Positions 45,598-53,295 of a stretch of 64,000 nucleotides of DNA are shown in pieces (position 1 is the stretch's first letter; each line of letters opens with the position of its first letter). The notes under the pieces are model-generated. The model did no database searches, was not told the DNA's origin, and saw only the letters and a list, made by a program, of their open reading frames with translations. The stretch is from Streptosporangium violaceochromogenes (GTDB lineage: Bacteria; Actinomycetota; Actinomycetes; Streptosporangiales; Streptosporangiaceae). The DNA lies in assembly GCF_014654615.1 (NCBI RefSeq), contig NZ_BNBB01000002.1, positions 124,001 to 188,000 of the forward strand. Direction: 5' to 3'. The position numbers were made by a program, and so were the translations under genes.

Positions 45598-46689
45598 TCA
45601 GCCCAGGTCGGCGATGGCGGCCACCGGGCCGCCGCCGCTGGGCCCCTGGTGGACCGCGGCGACCGAGACGAAGATCGCCGGGTCGCCGGTGACGCCGGCC
45701 GCGACACCGCCGACCGTGGCCTTGATCTGGCGGTGCCAGTGCACGTCGGAGTCGTCGAGCATGATGTTGCGGCGCCCCCTGACCCTGCCCGAGGGGTCGG
45801 CCTCGCACTTCATGAAGACGTTGACCAGCCTGTCCCCCAGATCGGAGGGGTGGGGGCGATCGGGAAGGTCGATCCCGCTGGAGCGGATCGCCTGCCAGAT
45901 GCCGTCGGTGTCCAGCGCGTCCCTCATGACCGAGTGACCGATCCGGTAGCGGCCGCCGACGCCCCGGACGTTGCCGACGACCACGATCTGCGCGCGGTCG
46001 AGTTCGACCCCCGAGGAGCAGGAGGCGACGGAGGAGTACAGCGACAGGTCGCGGTGGATCCGCTCGGCGGCGGGCATCTCGATCTCGCCGAGCGCGACCG
46101 CGACGCCGAGGGCGGTGGTGGAGTTGGAGACGTCCATGGAGAAGCCGGTGTCCTCGGTGAACACGTCCCCGCCCCGGGAGCGGGCGTCGTTGATCGTGGC
46201 GAGGGTGAGCAGGGGGGTCTTGGTCTGGACGTAGTGGACGTCGGCGGGGTCGTCGATACCGGCGGCCCTCATGGCCTCGCGCACCCCGTCGGCGACCTTC
46301 TCCACCATGGTGGGGCGGCCGATGTCCTCCGGGAGGATGATCTCGCTCATCGCGACGCCGACGCTGAGGCGGGGTTCGGAGGTGGGTTCGGCGTTCGCCG
46401 TGGTGGCGAAGATCGTCGCGTGCGGGCTGAGCACCCCGTCGGTGCCGCCGGACCACACCAGCGGGACGCTTCCGGGGCGGGGGTGCCCCCGCTCGGCGAG
46501 CACCTCGCGGAAGGCGCGGTCGGCCAGGATGCGGGTGTAGTCGTTCACCCCGCCGTTGCCCTCGGTCTTGCCGATCACCGCGAGCACCCGGTGCGCCTCG
46601 ATCACCCCGTCGTCGATGAGCCCGGTCAGCCCGGAGGCGTCGGTCACGCTCTCGATGGCCACCTTGCGTACTTCAATCGGTTCCGGCAT
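45598..46689 (-). CDS. Ring-opening amidohydrolase (cyanuric acid hydrolase/barbiturase family)
   Basis: 363 residues, starting ATG after GGTGAGCAGGG. The family's three-fold repeated Ser-Lys catalytic layout is visible: [54 protein letters not shown] and the metal-binding C-terminal loop [20 protein letters not shown]. Known members open cyanuric acid or barbiturate rings. The substrate preference of this one cannot be read from sequence, and no other s-triazine or pyrimidine catabolic gene is nearby. It stands alone upstream of the SseB-family gene. Confidence 0.88.
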   Translation of the reverse strand: MPEPIEVRKVAIESVTDASGLTGLIDDGVIEAHRVLAVIGKTEGNGGVNDYTRILADRAFREVLAERGHPRPGSVPLVWSGGTDGVLSPHATIFATTANAEPTSEPRLSVGVAMSEIILPEDIGRPTMVEKVADGVREAMRAAGIDDPADVHYVQTKTPLLTLATINDARSRGGDVFTEDTGFSMDVSNSTTALGVAVALGEIEMPAAERIHRDLSLYSSVASCSSGVELDRAQIVVVGNVRGVGGRYRIGHSVMRDALDTDGIWQAIRSSGIDLPDRPHPSDLGDRLVNVFMKCEADPSGRVRGRRNIMLDDSDVHWHRQIKATVGGVAAGVTGDPAIFVSVAAVHQGPSGGGPVAAIADLG

Positions 46690-47262
46690 CCCTGCTCACC
46701 TTTCGGTCCTCGACGGGGCACGCCGATGGGTCGTACCCACTTTCGCGACGCGGCCTTTCGCGGCACGGCGCCGGGCCCGCCCCTCCCGTTCCCCCACGGT
46801 GACGCTAACCGCGCGCGCGGCCCGGCTCATGGGCACTCCTTGCCCAAGGGCGCGCCGCTCTTCGGCAGGTGTCGCCGCCGTGAACGGCGGGCCGGACCCG
46901 CCGGCCACCGCGCCCCTCCCCCTCGTCCCCGCTCACCCCCGAAACGGGCGAATTACCTTTCCGGGAAATATTTCCCGATATTTCGCAATTGAGAATCTCG
47001 CGCAACCGGCGCGGCGCACCCCTCTTACCCTCCGCCGCCGGGCGCGATAGCGGCAATCCCGCCTCCACTCGGAGTCATACTAAAAATGACACGTTCCACA
47101 TGACCGGAAAACCGAAATTCTCCGCGTGTCGGCGGCGCCCGCCCCACCCGCCGGTAAGAGTGTCCCGATTTCCCGCCTCCGCCGCCGGGGGCGGGCCCAG
47201 ACGCCATTCCGGACCTCGGGCTTCCGGAAGCCGTCTTTCTCCTTCGGAGGCCTCCCCCCGTG
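46690..47262. other. Long gene-free stretch with an AT-rich core
   Basis: 573 bases lie between the amidohydrolase and thioesterase genes. The interval 46940-47130 is much AT-richer than the rest of the window and includes a perfect 16-base palindrome. The remainder is GC-rich and I see no credible gene in it. Confidence 0.6.
46962..46977. promoter_or_regulatory. Perfect 16-base palindrome
   Basis: CGGGAAATATTTCCCG is its own reverse complement. It lies about 270 bases upstream of the amidohydrolase start in the AT-rich part of the gap and has the look of a dimeric repressor site. No cognate regulator is adjacent. Confidence 0.5.
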
Positions 47263-48006
47263 TTATCGGTCCGGCCGTCCGCAACCCATTCTCCGGGCGA
47301 CCTCCGCCACCACCGCCGCCCGCCGGGGCTGGAGGTAGAAGTGGTCGCCGGTCATGACCGTCAGGGAGAAGTCGGCGAGGGTGCGGGTCCGCCACGCCTC
47401 GGCCTGGGCCGGGGTGACCAGCGGGTCAGCGTCGCCGACGATGACGGAGACGGGGGTGCGCAGCGGCGGGCCGGGCCGGTGGCGGTAACGCTCGACCAGC
47501 CGCAGGTCGCCGCGGACATAGGGAAGCACGACCCGCCGCATCTCCTCGTGGGCGAGGATCTGCGCGTCGGTACCGCCGTACCCGGCCAGCTCGGCGACGA
47601 GCCGCTCGTCGTCGTAGGAGGAGAGCTCGCGCTCGCGCCGGGGCTCGTGCGGCGCCGCGCACCCCGAGACGAACAATCTCACCGGGCCGGCGCCCCGCGC
47701 CTCCAGCAGACGTGTCGTCTCGTAGGCGGCCAGGGCCCCCATGCTGTGCCCGAACAGCGCGAAGGGCCGGTCCAGCAGCGGCAGCGTCTCCTCGGCGACC
47801 GGCCCGACCAGCTCGTCCATGTCGGCCGGCACCGGCTCGCCGAACCGGTCGGCCCGGCCGGGCGGCTGCACGCCGTACGGCTCGATCGACGCGGGAAGCA
47901 GATCGGGCCACTCCCGGTAGGCGGTGGCCGAACCGCCCGCGTGGGCGAAGCAGAACAGCCGTACGGTGGCCCTCGGGCGGGGGCGCAGGCAGCGCAGCCA
48001 GGTCAC
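47263..48006 (-). CDS. Type II thioesterase (alpha/beta hydrolase), orphan
   Basis: 247 residues from GTG 48006 (MTWLRCLRPRPRATVRLFCF). Motifs are FCFAHAGGSATAYREWPDLL, VQPPGRADRFGEP, FALFGHSMGALAAYE (catalytic Ser in G-H-S-M-G), the Asp loop VIVGDADPLVTPAQAEAW and MTGDHFYLQ (catalytic His). This is the TEII editing family that clears stalled carrier-protein thioesters on NRPS/PKS. No NRPS or PKS gene is in the window, so it is either an orphan helper or acts on another acyl-thioester. Its GTG overlaps the stop of a tiny upstream frame (GTGA). Confidence 0.88.
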   Translation of the reverse strand: MTWLRCLRPRPRATVRLFCFAHAGGSATAYREWPDLLPASIEPYGVQPPGRADRFGEPVPADMDELVGPVAEETLPLLDRPFALFGHSMGALAAYETTRLLEARGAGPVRLFVSGCAAPHEPRRERELSSYDDERLVAELAGYGGTDAQILAHEEMRRVVLPYVRGDLRLVERYRHRPGPPLRTPVSVIVGDADPLVTPAQAEAWRTRTLADFSLTVMTGDHFYLQPRRAAVVAEVARRMGCGRPDR

Positions 48007-48682
48007 GGGCGGCCCCGCTCGCCGCGCCCGCGGCCGGGCCGGAGCCCGTCCCGGGCGCCGGGGATCATCGGCCCCCGGTCCCGGCCGGGCCGCCGTGGCG
48101 GGGGCGGCCACCTTGGGGGCGTCCCAACGGGTCGGTCATCTCGTCTCCCTCCCGGGCCGTGTGACGATCTTCGCTGTCGCTCCGGTCCATCATGCCCGCC
48201 CCGGAGGGCACCGTCGCACCGCCCCCGGCCGGGCCATCCGGACCGCCTGGGCCACCTGGGCCATCCGGACCACCCATCCGGACCCCGCCCGGACCACCCA
48301 TCCGGGCCACTCTTCGGGCGAGTGCCGCACCGGACGTGTTCCGGTCTCACCAATATGGCGCATACTTCCCGCAAATCGTCTCACCGTTGCGGTAATTACG
48401 GTGGGGTGGACACATCGACCTACCGAAGAGTACGTATCGGTTCCTTCCGGCGGAAACTCCTCGCCGGACCGGCACCATTGGGCTCTCCTGGCGACGGACG
48501 GACCATGACAGATTAGAACAAAGTACTTTTGGCGCGTTTCCGTGCTATCAGAACGGTCCAAAACACGAAAAACACCCCTCCCAGCCTCACACCGCATAGG
48601 CTACCGTTCGATTTCTTGAAGGAGGTCCGCATTTGCGGTTCACACGTTTTCCGTCTGTCAAATATCGGCAAACCCATAGATC

Positions 48683-48710
48683 TTGTTTCGTCAGTCTCGC
48701 CTTGCATAAT
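48683..48710 (+). promoter_or_regulatory. Candidate promoter of the CDF exporter
   Basis: TTGTTT (48683-48688) and CATAAT (48705-48710) are 16 bases apart and end 29 bases before the exporter start codon, directly in front of the inverted repeat at 48714. Confidence 0.5.
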
Positions 48711-48713
48711 GTC

Positions 48714-48727
48714 TGAGCAACTGTTCA
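48714..48727. promoter_or_regulatory. ArsR/SmtB-like metal-sensor operator candidate
   Basis: TGAGCAACTGTTCA is an imperfect inverted repeat (10 of 14 positions symmetric) of the TGAxCA-TGxTCA type used by ArsR/SmtB metal sensors. It lies between the -10 box and the start of a zinc/cadmium exporter gene, where a derepressible operator is expected. Confidence 0.55.
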
Positions 48728-48739
48728 AGTGTTGACGGG

Positions 48740-49753
48740 ATGGACCTCGGAATGGGACACGGACACGGTCACGGGCACGGGCACGGGCACGGCCACGGGC
48801 ACGGACACGGGCACAGCCCGGGCTCCGACCGCCGCTACCTCGGGGCGGCGCTCGCGTTGCTGGTGACCTTCATGGCGGCCGAGGTCGTGGCCGGCATCAT
48901 CGCCGGCTCGATCGCGCTGCTCTCCGACGCCGGGCACATGCTCACCGACGCCGCCTCCATCGCGCTCGCCCTGGTCGCGATGAACATGGCCGCACGCCCC
49001 GCCGAAGGCGCCTACACCTTCGGCTGGAAGCGCGCCGAGACGCTGTCGGCGGCGATCAACGGGCTTACCCTCGTGCTGCTCGTCGTCTACTTCGTCTACG
49101 AGGGCGTCCAGCGGCTTTTCGAGCCGCACGACGTCAAGGGGCCCGCGGTCCTGGGCACGGCGCTGGCCGGGGTGGTGGTCAACGCCGTCGCGGTGTGGCT
49201 CATCGCCAAGGCCGACCGCAGCAGCCTCAACGTCGAGGGCGCCTTCCAGCACATCCTCAGCGACATGTACGCCTTCGTCGCCACGGCGATCGCGGGCGCG
49301 GTCGTCTGGCTCACCGGCTGGAACCGCGCCGACGCGATCGCCGCCCTGGTCGTCGCCGCCCTGATGGGCCGGGCCGCCCACGGCCTGCTGCGCGACGCCG
49401 GCCGGATCCTCTTCGAGGCCGCGCCCGCCGGCGTGCATCCGGCCGAGGTGAGCGCCACCATCGCCGCCCACGCGGAGGTGGTCGAGGTGGAGGACCTCCA
49501 CGTGTGGACGGTCACCAGCGGCTTTCCCGCGCTCGCGGCGCACGTGACCGTCGCTCCCGGGGGCGACTGCCACCGGGTCCGCCGCGAGCTGGCCAAGCTG
49601 TTGCACGAGCGGTTCCACATCGAGCACAGCACCCTGCAGCTCGACTACGTCCCGGGCACGATCTGCCGGATCCCCCGGGTCAGGGCCGACTCCGCGACGG
49701 CGGCCGTGGCGGGGAAGGCCGTGGGCGGGCGGCGGGCCGGGGTCACGTTCTGA
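48740..49753 (+). CDS. Cation diffusion facilitator (zinc/cadmium/cobalt exporter), CzcD-like
   Basis: 337 residues. The cytoplasmic N-terminus is a run of nine Gly-His pairs, a metal-binding tail encoded by a tandem CACGGG-type hexamer repeat (about 48755-48814). Six membrane segments follow with the two H-x3-D sites: SDAGHMLTDA in TM2 and QHILSDMYAF in TM5. The C-terminal cytoplasmic domain has EVEDLHVWTVTSGFPALAAH and LLHERFHIEHSTLQLD. It would export Zn2+ (or Cd2+/Co2+) by proton exchange. No metal-sensor gene is adjacent, but the operator-like site upstream predicts one elsewhere. Confidence 0.93.
   Translation: MDLGMGHGHGHGHGHGHGHGHGHGHSPGSDRRYLGAALALLVTFMAAEVVAGIIAGSIALLSDAGHMLTDAASIALALVAMNMAARPAEGAYTFGWKRAETLSAAINGLTLVLLVVYFVYEGVQRLFEPHDVKGPAVLGTALAGVVVNAVAVWLIAKADRSSLNVEGAFQHILSDMYAFVATAIAGAVVWLTGWNRADAIAALVVAALMGRAAHGLLRDAGRILFEAAPAGVHPAEVSATIAAHAEVVEVEDLHVWTVTSGFPALAAHVTVAPGGDCHRVRRELAKLLHERFHIEHSTLQLDYVPGTICRIPRVRADSATAAVAGKAVGGRRAGVTF
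48755..48814 (+). repeat. CACGGG-type hexanucleotide repeat encoding (Gly-His)n
   Basis: About nine to ten tandem six-base units with small variations encode the histidine tail of the CDF exporter. Unit gain or loss would alter its length in frame. Confidence 0.9.
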
Positions 49754-50303
49754 GGCACGCCTCGAAGACCGCGGTGAGCCGGGCGACCATGGCCTCGTGT
49801 CCGGGCGTGCCCAGCACGCCCGGGCCGTAGAGCTGGCGCAGGGTCCCCGCCCCCGTGATGAGCGCGGTGGCGACGGTCGCCCGGAAGATCGCGTCGGGGC
49901 CGGGCAGCAGCGCGGCCATCGGCTCCAGGATCGCCGAGGTGACCCGGTCTCTCATGATCCCGTGGATCTCCGGGCTGGACGACGACTGGCTGAGCGCCTC
50001 CATCACCGGGCTGCCCCGCTCCGAGTGAAGCCGCTCGGCGACGTACTCGGCCAGGCGCCCGGGCAGTTCCTCGACCGATCCCTCCAGCACGCCGGGAAAG
50101 CGGCCCCGCCCCGCCAGCACTTCGGCGAACAGATCCCGTTTGCTCCCGAAATAGCGATTGATCAGCGCGATGTTGGCGCCCGCCTCCGCCGCGATCATCC
50201 GCATCGTCACCTGCTCGTAGCCGAGCTTGGAGAACAATCGGTGGGCGGCGTCCAGGATGCGCCGCCGGGTGGCCTCCCTGTCGCGGTGCCGTGTCTCGTC
50301 CAC
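49743..50303 (-). CDS. TetR-family transcriptional regulator of the adjacent efflux pump
   Basis: 186 residues. The HTH is RRRILDAAHRLFSKLGYEQV followed by TMRMIAAEAGANIALINRYF and GSKRDLFAEVL. The C-terminal ligand domain contains SQSSSSPEIHGIMRDRVTSA. It is divergent from an MFS drug exporter with an inverted repeat in the shared 80-base gap, the usual layout of a local repressor relieved by the pump substrate. The last 11 bases overlap the convergent CDF gene. Confidence 0.92.
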   Translation of the reverse strand: MDETRHRDREATRRRILDAAHRLFSKLGYEQVTMRMIAAEAGANIALINRYFGSKRDLFAEVLAGRGRFPGVLEGSVEELPGRLAEYVAERLHSERGSPVMEALSQSSSSPEIHGIMRDRVTSAILEPMAALLPGPDAIFRATVATALITGAGTLRQLYGPGVLGTPGHEAMVARLTAVFEACLRT

Positions 50304-50322
50304 CTGCCCGATCCTCTCAGAT

Positions 50323-50351
50323 TTGACGAGTAAACAAGCGTCTACTAATTT
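50323..50351 (+). promoter_or_regulatory. Candidate promoter of the MFS pump gene
   Basis: TTGACG (50323-50328) is followed after 17 bases by TAATTT (50346-50351). The TetR operator fills the spacer, so binding would directly block RNA polymerase. Confidence 0.5.
50329..50346. promoter_or_regulatory. TetR-type operator
   Basis: AGTAAACAAGCGTCTACT is an 18-base inverted repeat with arms AGTARAC-R and Y-GTYTACT, symmetric at 12 of 18 positions. It is centred in the 80-base gap between the divergent TetR and MFS genes. Confidence 0.8.
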
Positions 50352-50383
50352 CTATGTATCGTACATGTATTGAGAGAGGGCTC

Positions 50384-51979
50384 ATGCTGGCCGGAGCACA
50401 GGCACACGCCGAACACGCCGAGATCGCCCCTCGTCTCACGCACAGGCAGGTGCTTGAGATCCTGGCCGGTCTGATGCTCGCCATGCTGACGTCGATGATC
50501 TCGACGTCCGTGGTGGGAACCGCGCTGCCGACGATCGTGGGAACGCTCGGCGGCCAGGACCAGCTCGCCTGGGTGGCGAGCGCGACGCTGCTCACCATGA
50601 CCGCCTCCACACCCCTGTGGGGCAAGCTGTCCGACCTCTACGGCCGCAAGCTCATGTTCCAGGTCTCCCTGCTGCTCTTCGTGCTGTCCTCGATCGCCGC
50701 GGGCTTCGCCCAGGACATGGGCCAGCTCATCGCGGCCAGGGCCGTGCAGGGTATCGGCGCGGGCGGCCTCGGCGCGCTGCCGCAGATCATCCTCGGCGAC
50801 GTGGTGGAGCCCCGGGAGCGCGGCCGTTACACCGGCTTCATCGGCGCGGTCTTCGGGGTGTCCACCGTGGCCGGGCCGCTGCTCGGCGGCTTCATCGTGG
50901 ACAACCTCTCCTGGCGCTGGACGTTCTGGATCTGCGTGCCGCTGGCCGTGGTCGCCTTCGTGGTCGTCCAGAAGGTGCTCAAGCTGCCCCTGAACCGCCG
51001 CGAGGCCAAGATCGACTGGTGGGGGGCCACCTTCATCACCGGCGGCACCACCGCGCTGATGCTGCTGCTCTCCCTGGGAGGCAACGAGTTCGCCTGGAAC
51101 TCCGGCTGGACCTACGGCCTGGGCGGGCTGAGCCTGGCCCTGTTCGGGCTCAGCGCCGTCGCCGAGCGCGCCGCCGCCGACCCGATCCTGCCTCCGCGCC
51201 TGTTCCGCAACCGGACCTTCGCGCTCGCCGGCCTGGCCTGCCTGCTCGTCGGGGCCGCGATGTTCGGCGCGCTGACGTTCCTGCCGCAGTATCTGCAGAT
51301 CGTCAAGGGCATGAGCCCCACCGCCTCCGGCCTGATGACCCTGCCCATGGTGCTGTGCCTGCTCGTCTCCTCGATCGTGGCCGGCCGCTTCGCCACCAGG
51401 ACCGGACGCTGGAAGATCTTCCCCGTGGCGGGCACGCTGCTGATGGGGACCGGGCTGTTCCTGCTGTCGCGGCTGCACGTCGACAGCCCGGTGGCGCTCG
51501 TCGCCGTCCACACCGCCGTGCTCGGCGTCGGCCTCGGCGCCTCCATGCAGATGCTGATCCTGGCCGTGCAGAACGCCGTGCCCCGCTCCGACCTCGCCTC
51601 GGCCACCTCGGGCGTGACCTTCTTCCGCACCCTGGGCGGCGCGGTCGGCGTCGCCGCCTTCGGCGCGATCCTGTCCAACCGGCTCACCTCCGAGCTGACC
51701 GCCCGGGCCACGGCGGCGCACCTGTCCCTGCCGGACGGCGCGGCCCGCGGCCTGGGCTCACCCGAGGTCATCCGCCACCTGCCGGCCCCGGTGCTGGAGA
51801 TGATCCTGGAGGCCCTCACCCGGGCCATCAACACGGTCTTCCTGGTGGGCGTGCCGATCGCCCTCCTGGCCGCGGCGGCGGCCCTGCTGCTCAAGGAGCT
51901 CCCGCTGCGCTCCTCGGCGGCCCCCGCCGCCTCGGCCGCCGCCCCCACCGCTCCCCCGGTTCCGGCCGACGCCGGGTAG
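50384..51979 (+). CDS. MFS multidrug exporter, DHA2 (14-TMS) family
   Basis: 531 residues from ATG 50384, which follows GAGAGAGGG; an ATG 30 bases upstream lacks a ribosome site. About 14 hydrophobic segments are visible. Motif A is GKLSDLYGRKLMFQVSLL, motif C-like GAVFGVSTVAGPLLGGFIVD, and the early TM1 motif STSVVGTALPTIVG (LD/AxTVxNVALP-type region) is typical of EmrB/QacA pumps. It would export drugs using the proton gradient. The C-terminus is Ala/Pro-rich. The divergent TetR is the likely repressor. Confidence 0.92.
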   Translation: MLAGAQAHAEHAEIAPRLTHRQVLEILAGLMLAMLTSMISTSVVGTALPTIVGTLGGQDQLAWVASATLLTMTASTPLWGKLSDLYGRKLMFQVSLLLFVLSSIAAGFAQDMGQLIAARAVQGIGAGGLGALPQIILGDVVEPRERGRYTGFIGAVFGVSTVAGPLLGGFIVDNLSWRWTFWICVPLAVVAFVVVQKVLKLPLNRREAKIDWWGATFITGGTTALMLLLSLGGNEFAWNSGWTYGLGGLSLALFGLSAVAERAAADPILPPRLFRNRTFALAGLACLLVGAAMFGALTFLPQYLQIVKGMSPTASGLMTLPMVLCLLVSSIVAGRFATRTGRWKIFPVAGTLLMGTGLFLLSRLHVDSPVALVAVHTAVLGVGLGASMQMLILAVQNAVPRSDLASATSGVTFFRTLGGAVGVAAFGAILSNRLTSELTARATAAHLSLPDGAARGLGSPEVIRHLPAPVLEMILEALTRAINTVFLVGVPIALLAAAAALLLKELPLRSSAAPAASAAAPTAPPVPADAG

Positions 51980-52011
51980 GGCACCGGGGCCGACGCCGGG
52001 CAGGGCACCGA

Positions 52012-52045
52012 AAGGGGCGGGCGCCGTGAGAAGCGCCCGCCCCTT
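52012..52045. terminator. Strong bidirectional terminator hairpin
   Basis: A perfect 13-base-pair stem (left arm AAGGGGCGGGCGC 52012-52024, right arm 52033-52045) with an eight-base loop lies between the convergent MFS and ahpD genes. Confidence 0.9.
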
Positions 52046-52108
52046 GGGGAGAACCGCCGCCGGCGGGGACGGGCCGTCACCGGCCCGCGCCCGTACGGAA
52101 GGATCGGG

Positions 52109-52645
52109 TCAGGTCGCGGCCAGGGCCGCCTCCGACTCCAGGACCGCGGCGACGGCGTTGACGACCGCGGCGATCCGGATCGCCTCCTGAATCTGCTCGC
52201 GGGGCATCCCCGACTTCCGCAGCACCGACTCGTGGGACTCAAGGCAGCGGCCGCAGCCGTTGATCGCGGAGACCGCCAGGCACCACAGCTCGAAGTCGGT
52301 CTTGTCCACCCCCGGGTTGCCGATGACGGTCATCCGGAGCCTGGCGGGCATGGTCGTGTACGTCTCGTCACCGATCAGGTGGGTCGAACGGTAGTAGACG
52401 TTGTTCATCGCCATGATCGCCGCCGCGGCCTTGGCCGCCCGGAACGCCTCGGGGGACAGGACGACCGCCGCCTCGGCCCCGATCTCGGCGATCACCCGCG
52501 CGGACCTCGTCGCCGCGGCGCAGGCGAGCAGCGTGCCCCAGAGCTGCTGCCCGCTCAGCGAGGAGGTCGTGACCAGCGAGCCCAGGTTGAGCTTGATGTC
52601 CTTCGCGAACTCGGGAAGGGCGCTCTTGAGACCGTCGACGGACAT
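52109..52645 (-). CDS. ahpD: Alkyl hydroperoxidase AhpD
   Basis: 178 residues, the usual length. The catalytic [11 protein letters not shown] motif carries Cys131 and Cys134 with the downstream His. Helical segments such as [20 protein letters not shown] match the AhpD fold. In actinobacteria AhpD reduces the partner peroxiredoxin AhpC. Its ATG shares a base with the ahpC stop (52645), so the pair is translated together. Confidence 0.96.
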   Translation of the reverse strand: MSVDGLKSALPEFAKDIKLNLGSLVTTSSLSGQQLWGTLLACAAATRSARVIAEIGAEAAVVLSPEAFRAAKAAAAIMAMNNVYYRSTHLIGDETYTTMPARLRMTVIGNPGVDKTDFELWCLAVSAINGCGRCLESHESVLRKSGMPREQIQEAIRIAAVVNAVAAVLESEAALAAT

Positions 52646-53199
52646 CAGGCGCCGGCCAGAAGCTTCTTCGCGTCCAGGCCGGTGTCGCCCTTGTTCCAGT
52701 TACAGGGGCACAGCTCGTCCGACTGGAGCGCGTCGAGGACCCGCAGGACCTCCTTGACGTTGCGGCCGACGGACCCCGCGGTCACCATGACGAACTGGAT
52801 CTCGTTGTTGGGGTCCACGATGAACGTGGCGCGCTGGGAGACGCCGTCGGCCCCCAGGACGCCCAGCGCGGACGACAGCTCGCGCTTGATGTCCGCCAGC
52901 ATCGGGAAGGGCAGGTCGCGCAGGTCGGGGTGGTCCTTGCGCCAGGCGTGGTGGACGTACTCGGAGTCGACGGAGAAGCCCAGGACCTGGGCGTCGCGGT
53001 CGGCGAACTCGCCCTCCAGACGGCCGAACTCGGCGATCTCGGTCGGGCAGACGAAGGTGAAGTCCTTCGGCCACGCGAAGTAGACCTTCCACTTGCCCTC
53101 GTACGACTTGTGGTTGATCTGAGCGAACGCGTTGTCCGCGTCCAAAGCGACGCAGGCGGTCAGCTCGAACTCAGGAAAGTGGTCACCGATGGTGAGCAA
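52645..53199 (-). CDS. ahpC: Alkyl hydroperoxide reductase AhpC (2-Cys peroxiredoxin)
   Basis: 184 residues from a TTG start at 53199, which has GAAGGAGA about 8 bases upstream and gives [16 protein letters not shown], the standard N-terminus of actinobacterial AhpC. A longer open frame adds 14 residues without homology support. Peroxidatic Cys51 is in [18 protein letters not shown]; resolving cysteines are in [11 protein letters not shown] near residue 164. It reduces organic peroxides and H2O2 in the cytoplasm. It is divergent from oxyR and first of the ahpC-ahpD pair. Confidence 0.95.
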   Translation of the reverse strand: MLTIGDHFPEFELTACVALDADNAFAQINHKSYEGKWKVYFAWPKDFTFVCPTEIAEFGRLEGEFADRDAQVLGFSVDSEYVHHAWRKDHPDLRDLPFPMLADIKRELSSALGVLGADGVSQRATFIVDPNNEIQFVMVTAGSVGRNVKEVLRVLDALQSDELCPCNWNKGDTGLDAKKLLAGA

Positions 53200-53257
53200 G
53201 TCCGTGTCTCCTTCACAGAGGACGTCGTTGTCGCCCCTCACACTGCCTCATCTACCA

Positions 53258-53274
53258 TTGATATGAGAAATCAA
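53258..53274. promoter_or_regulatory. LysR/OxyR-type inverted repeat between ahpC and oxyR
   Basis: TTGAT-ATGAGAA-ATCAA is a perfect five-base inverted repeat with a seven-base spacer, in the 96-base gap between the divergent ahpC and oxyR genes. It is a good candidate OxyR binding site. Confidence 0.65.
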
Positions 53275-53295
53275 GGAGTCGAACCAATCTGAGAG

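Larger units (their letters stand above)
48007..48739. other. Gene-poor region upstream of the thioesterase and CDF genes
   Basis: 733 bases. The left part (48007-48330) is low-complexity GC-rich DNA whose minus strand reads Gly/Pro-rich peptides. The right part (48500-48735) is strikingly AT-rich and holds candidate promoter and operator elements of the CDF exporter. A 27-codon frame starts TTG at 48633, seven bases after a perfect AAGGAGG (48619-48625), and ends at 48716; its peptide (LRFTRFPSVKYRQTHRSCFV...) matches nothing I recognise. Confidence 0.5.

Noticed and set aside
48065-48310. 81-codon Gly/Pro-rich collagen-like minus-strand ORF
   Set aside because: The sequence is low complexity with an unclear start. 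Only its last part (from ATG 48139) has a plausible ribosome site, and that is reported as a finding.
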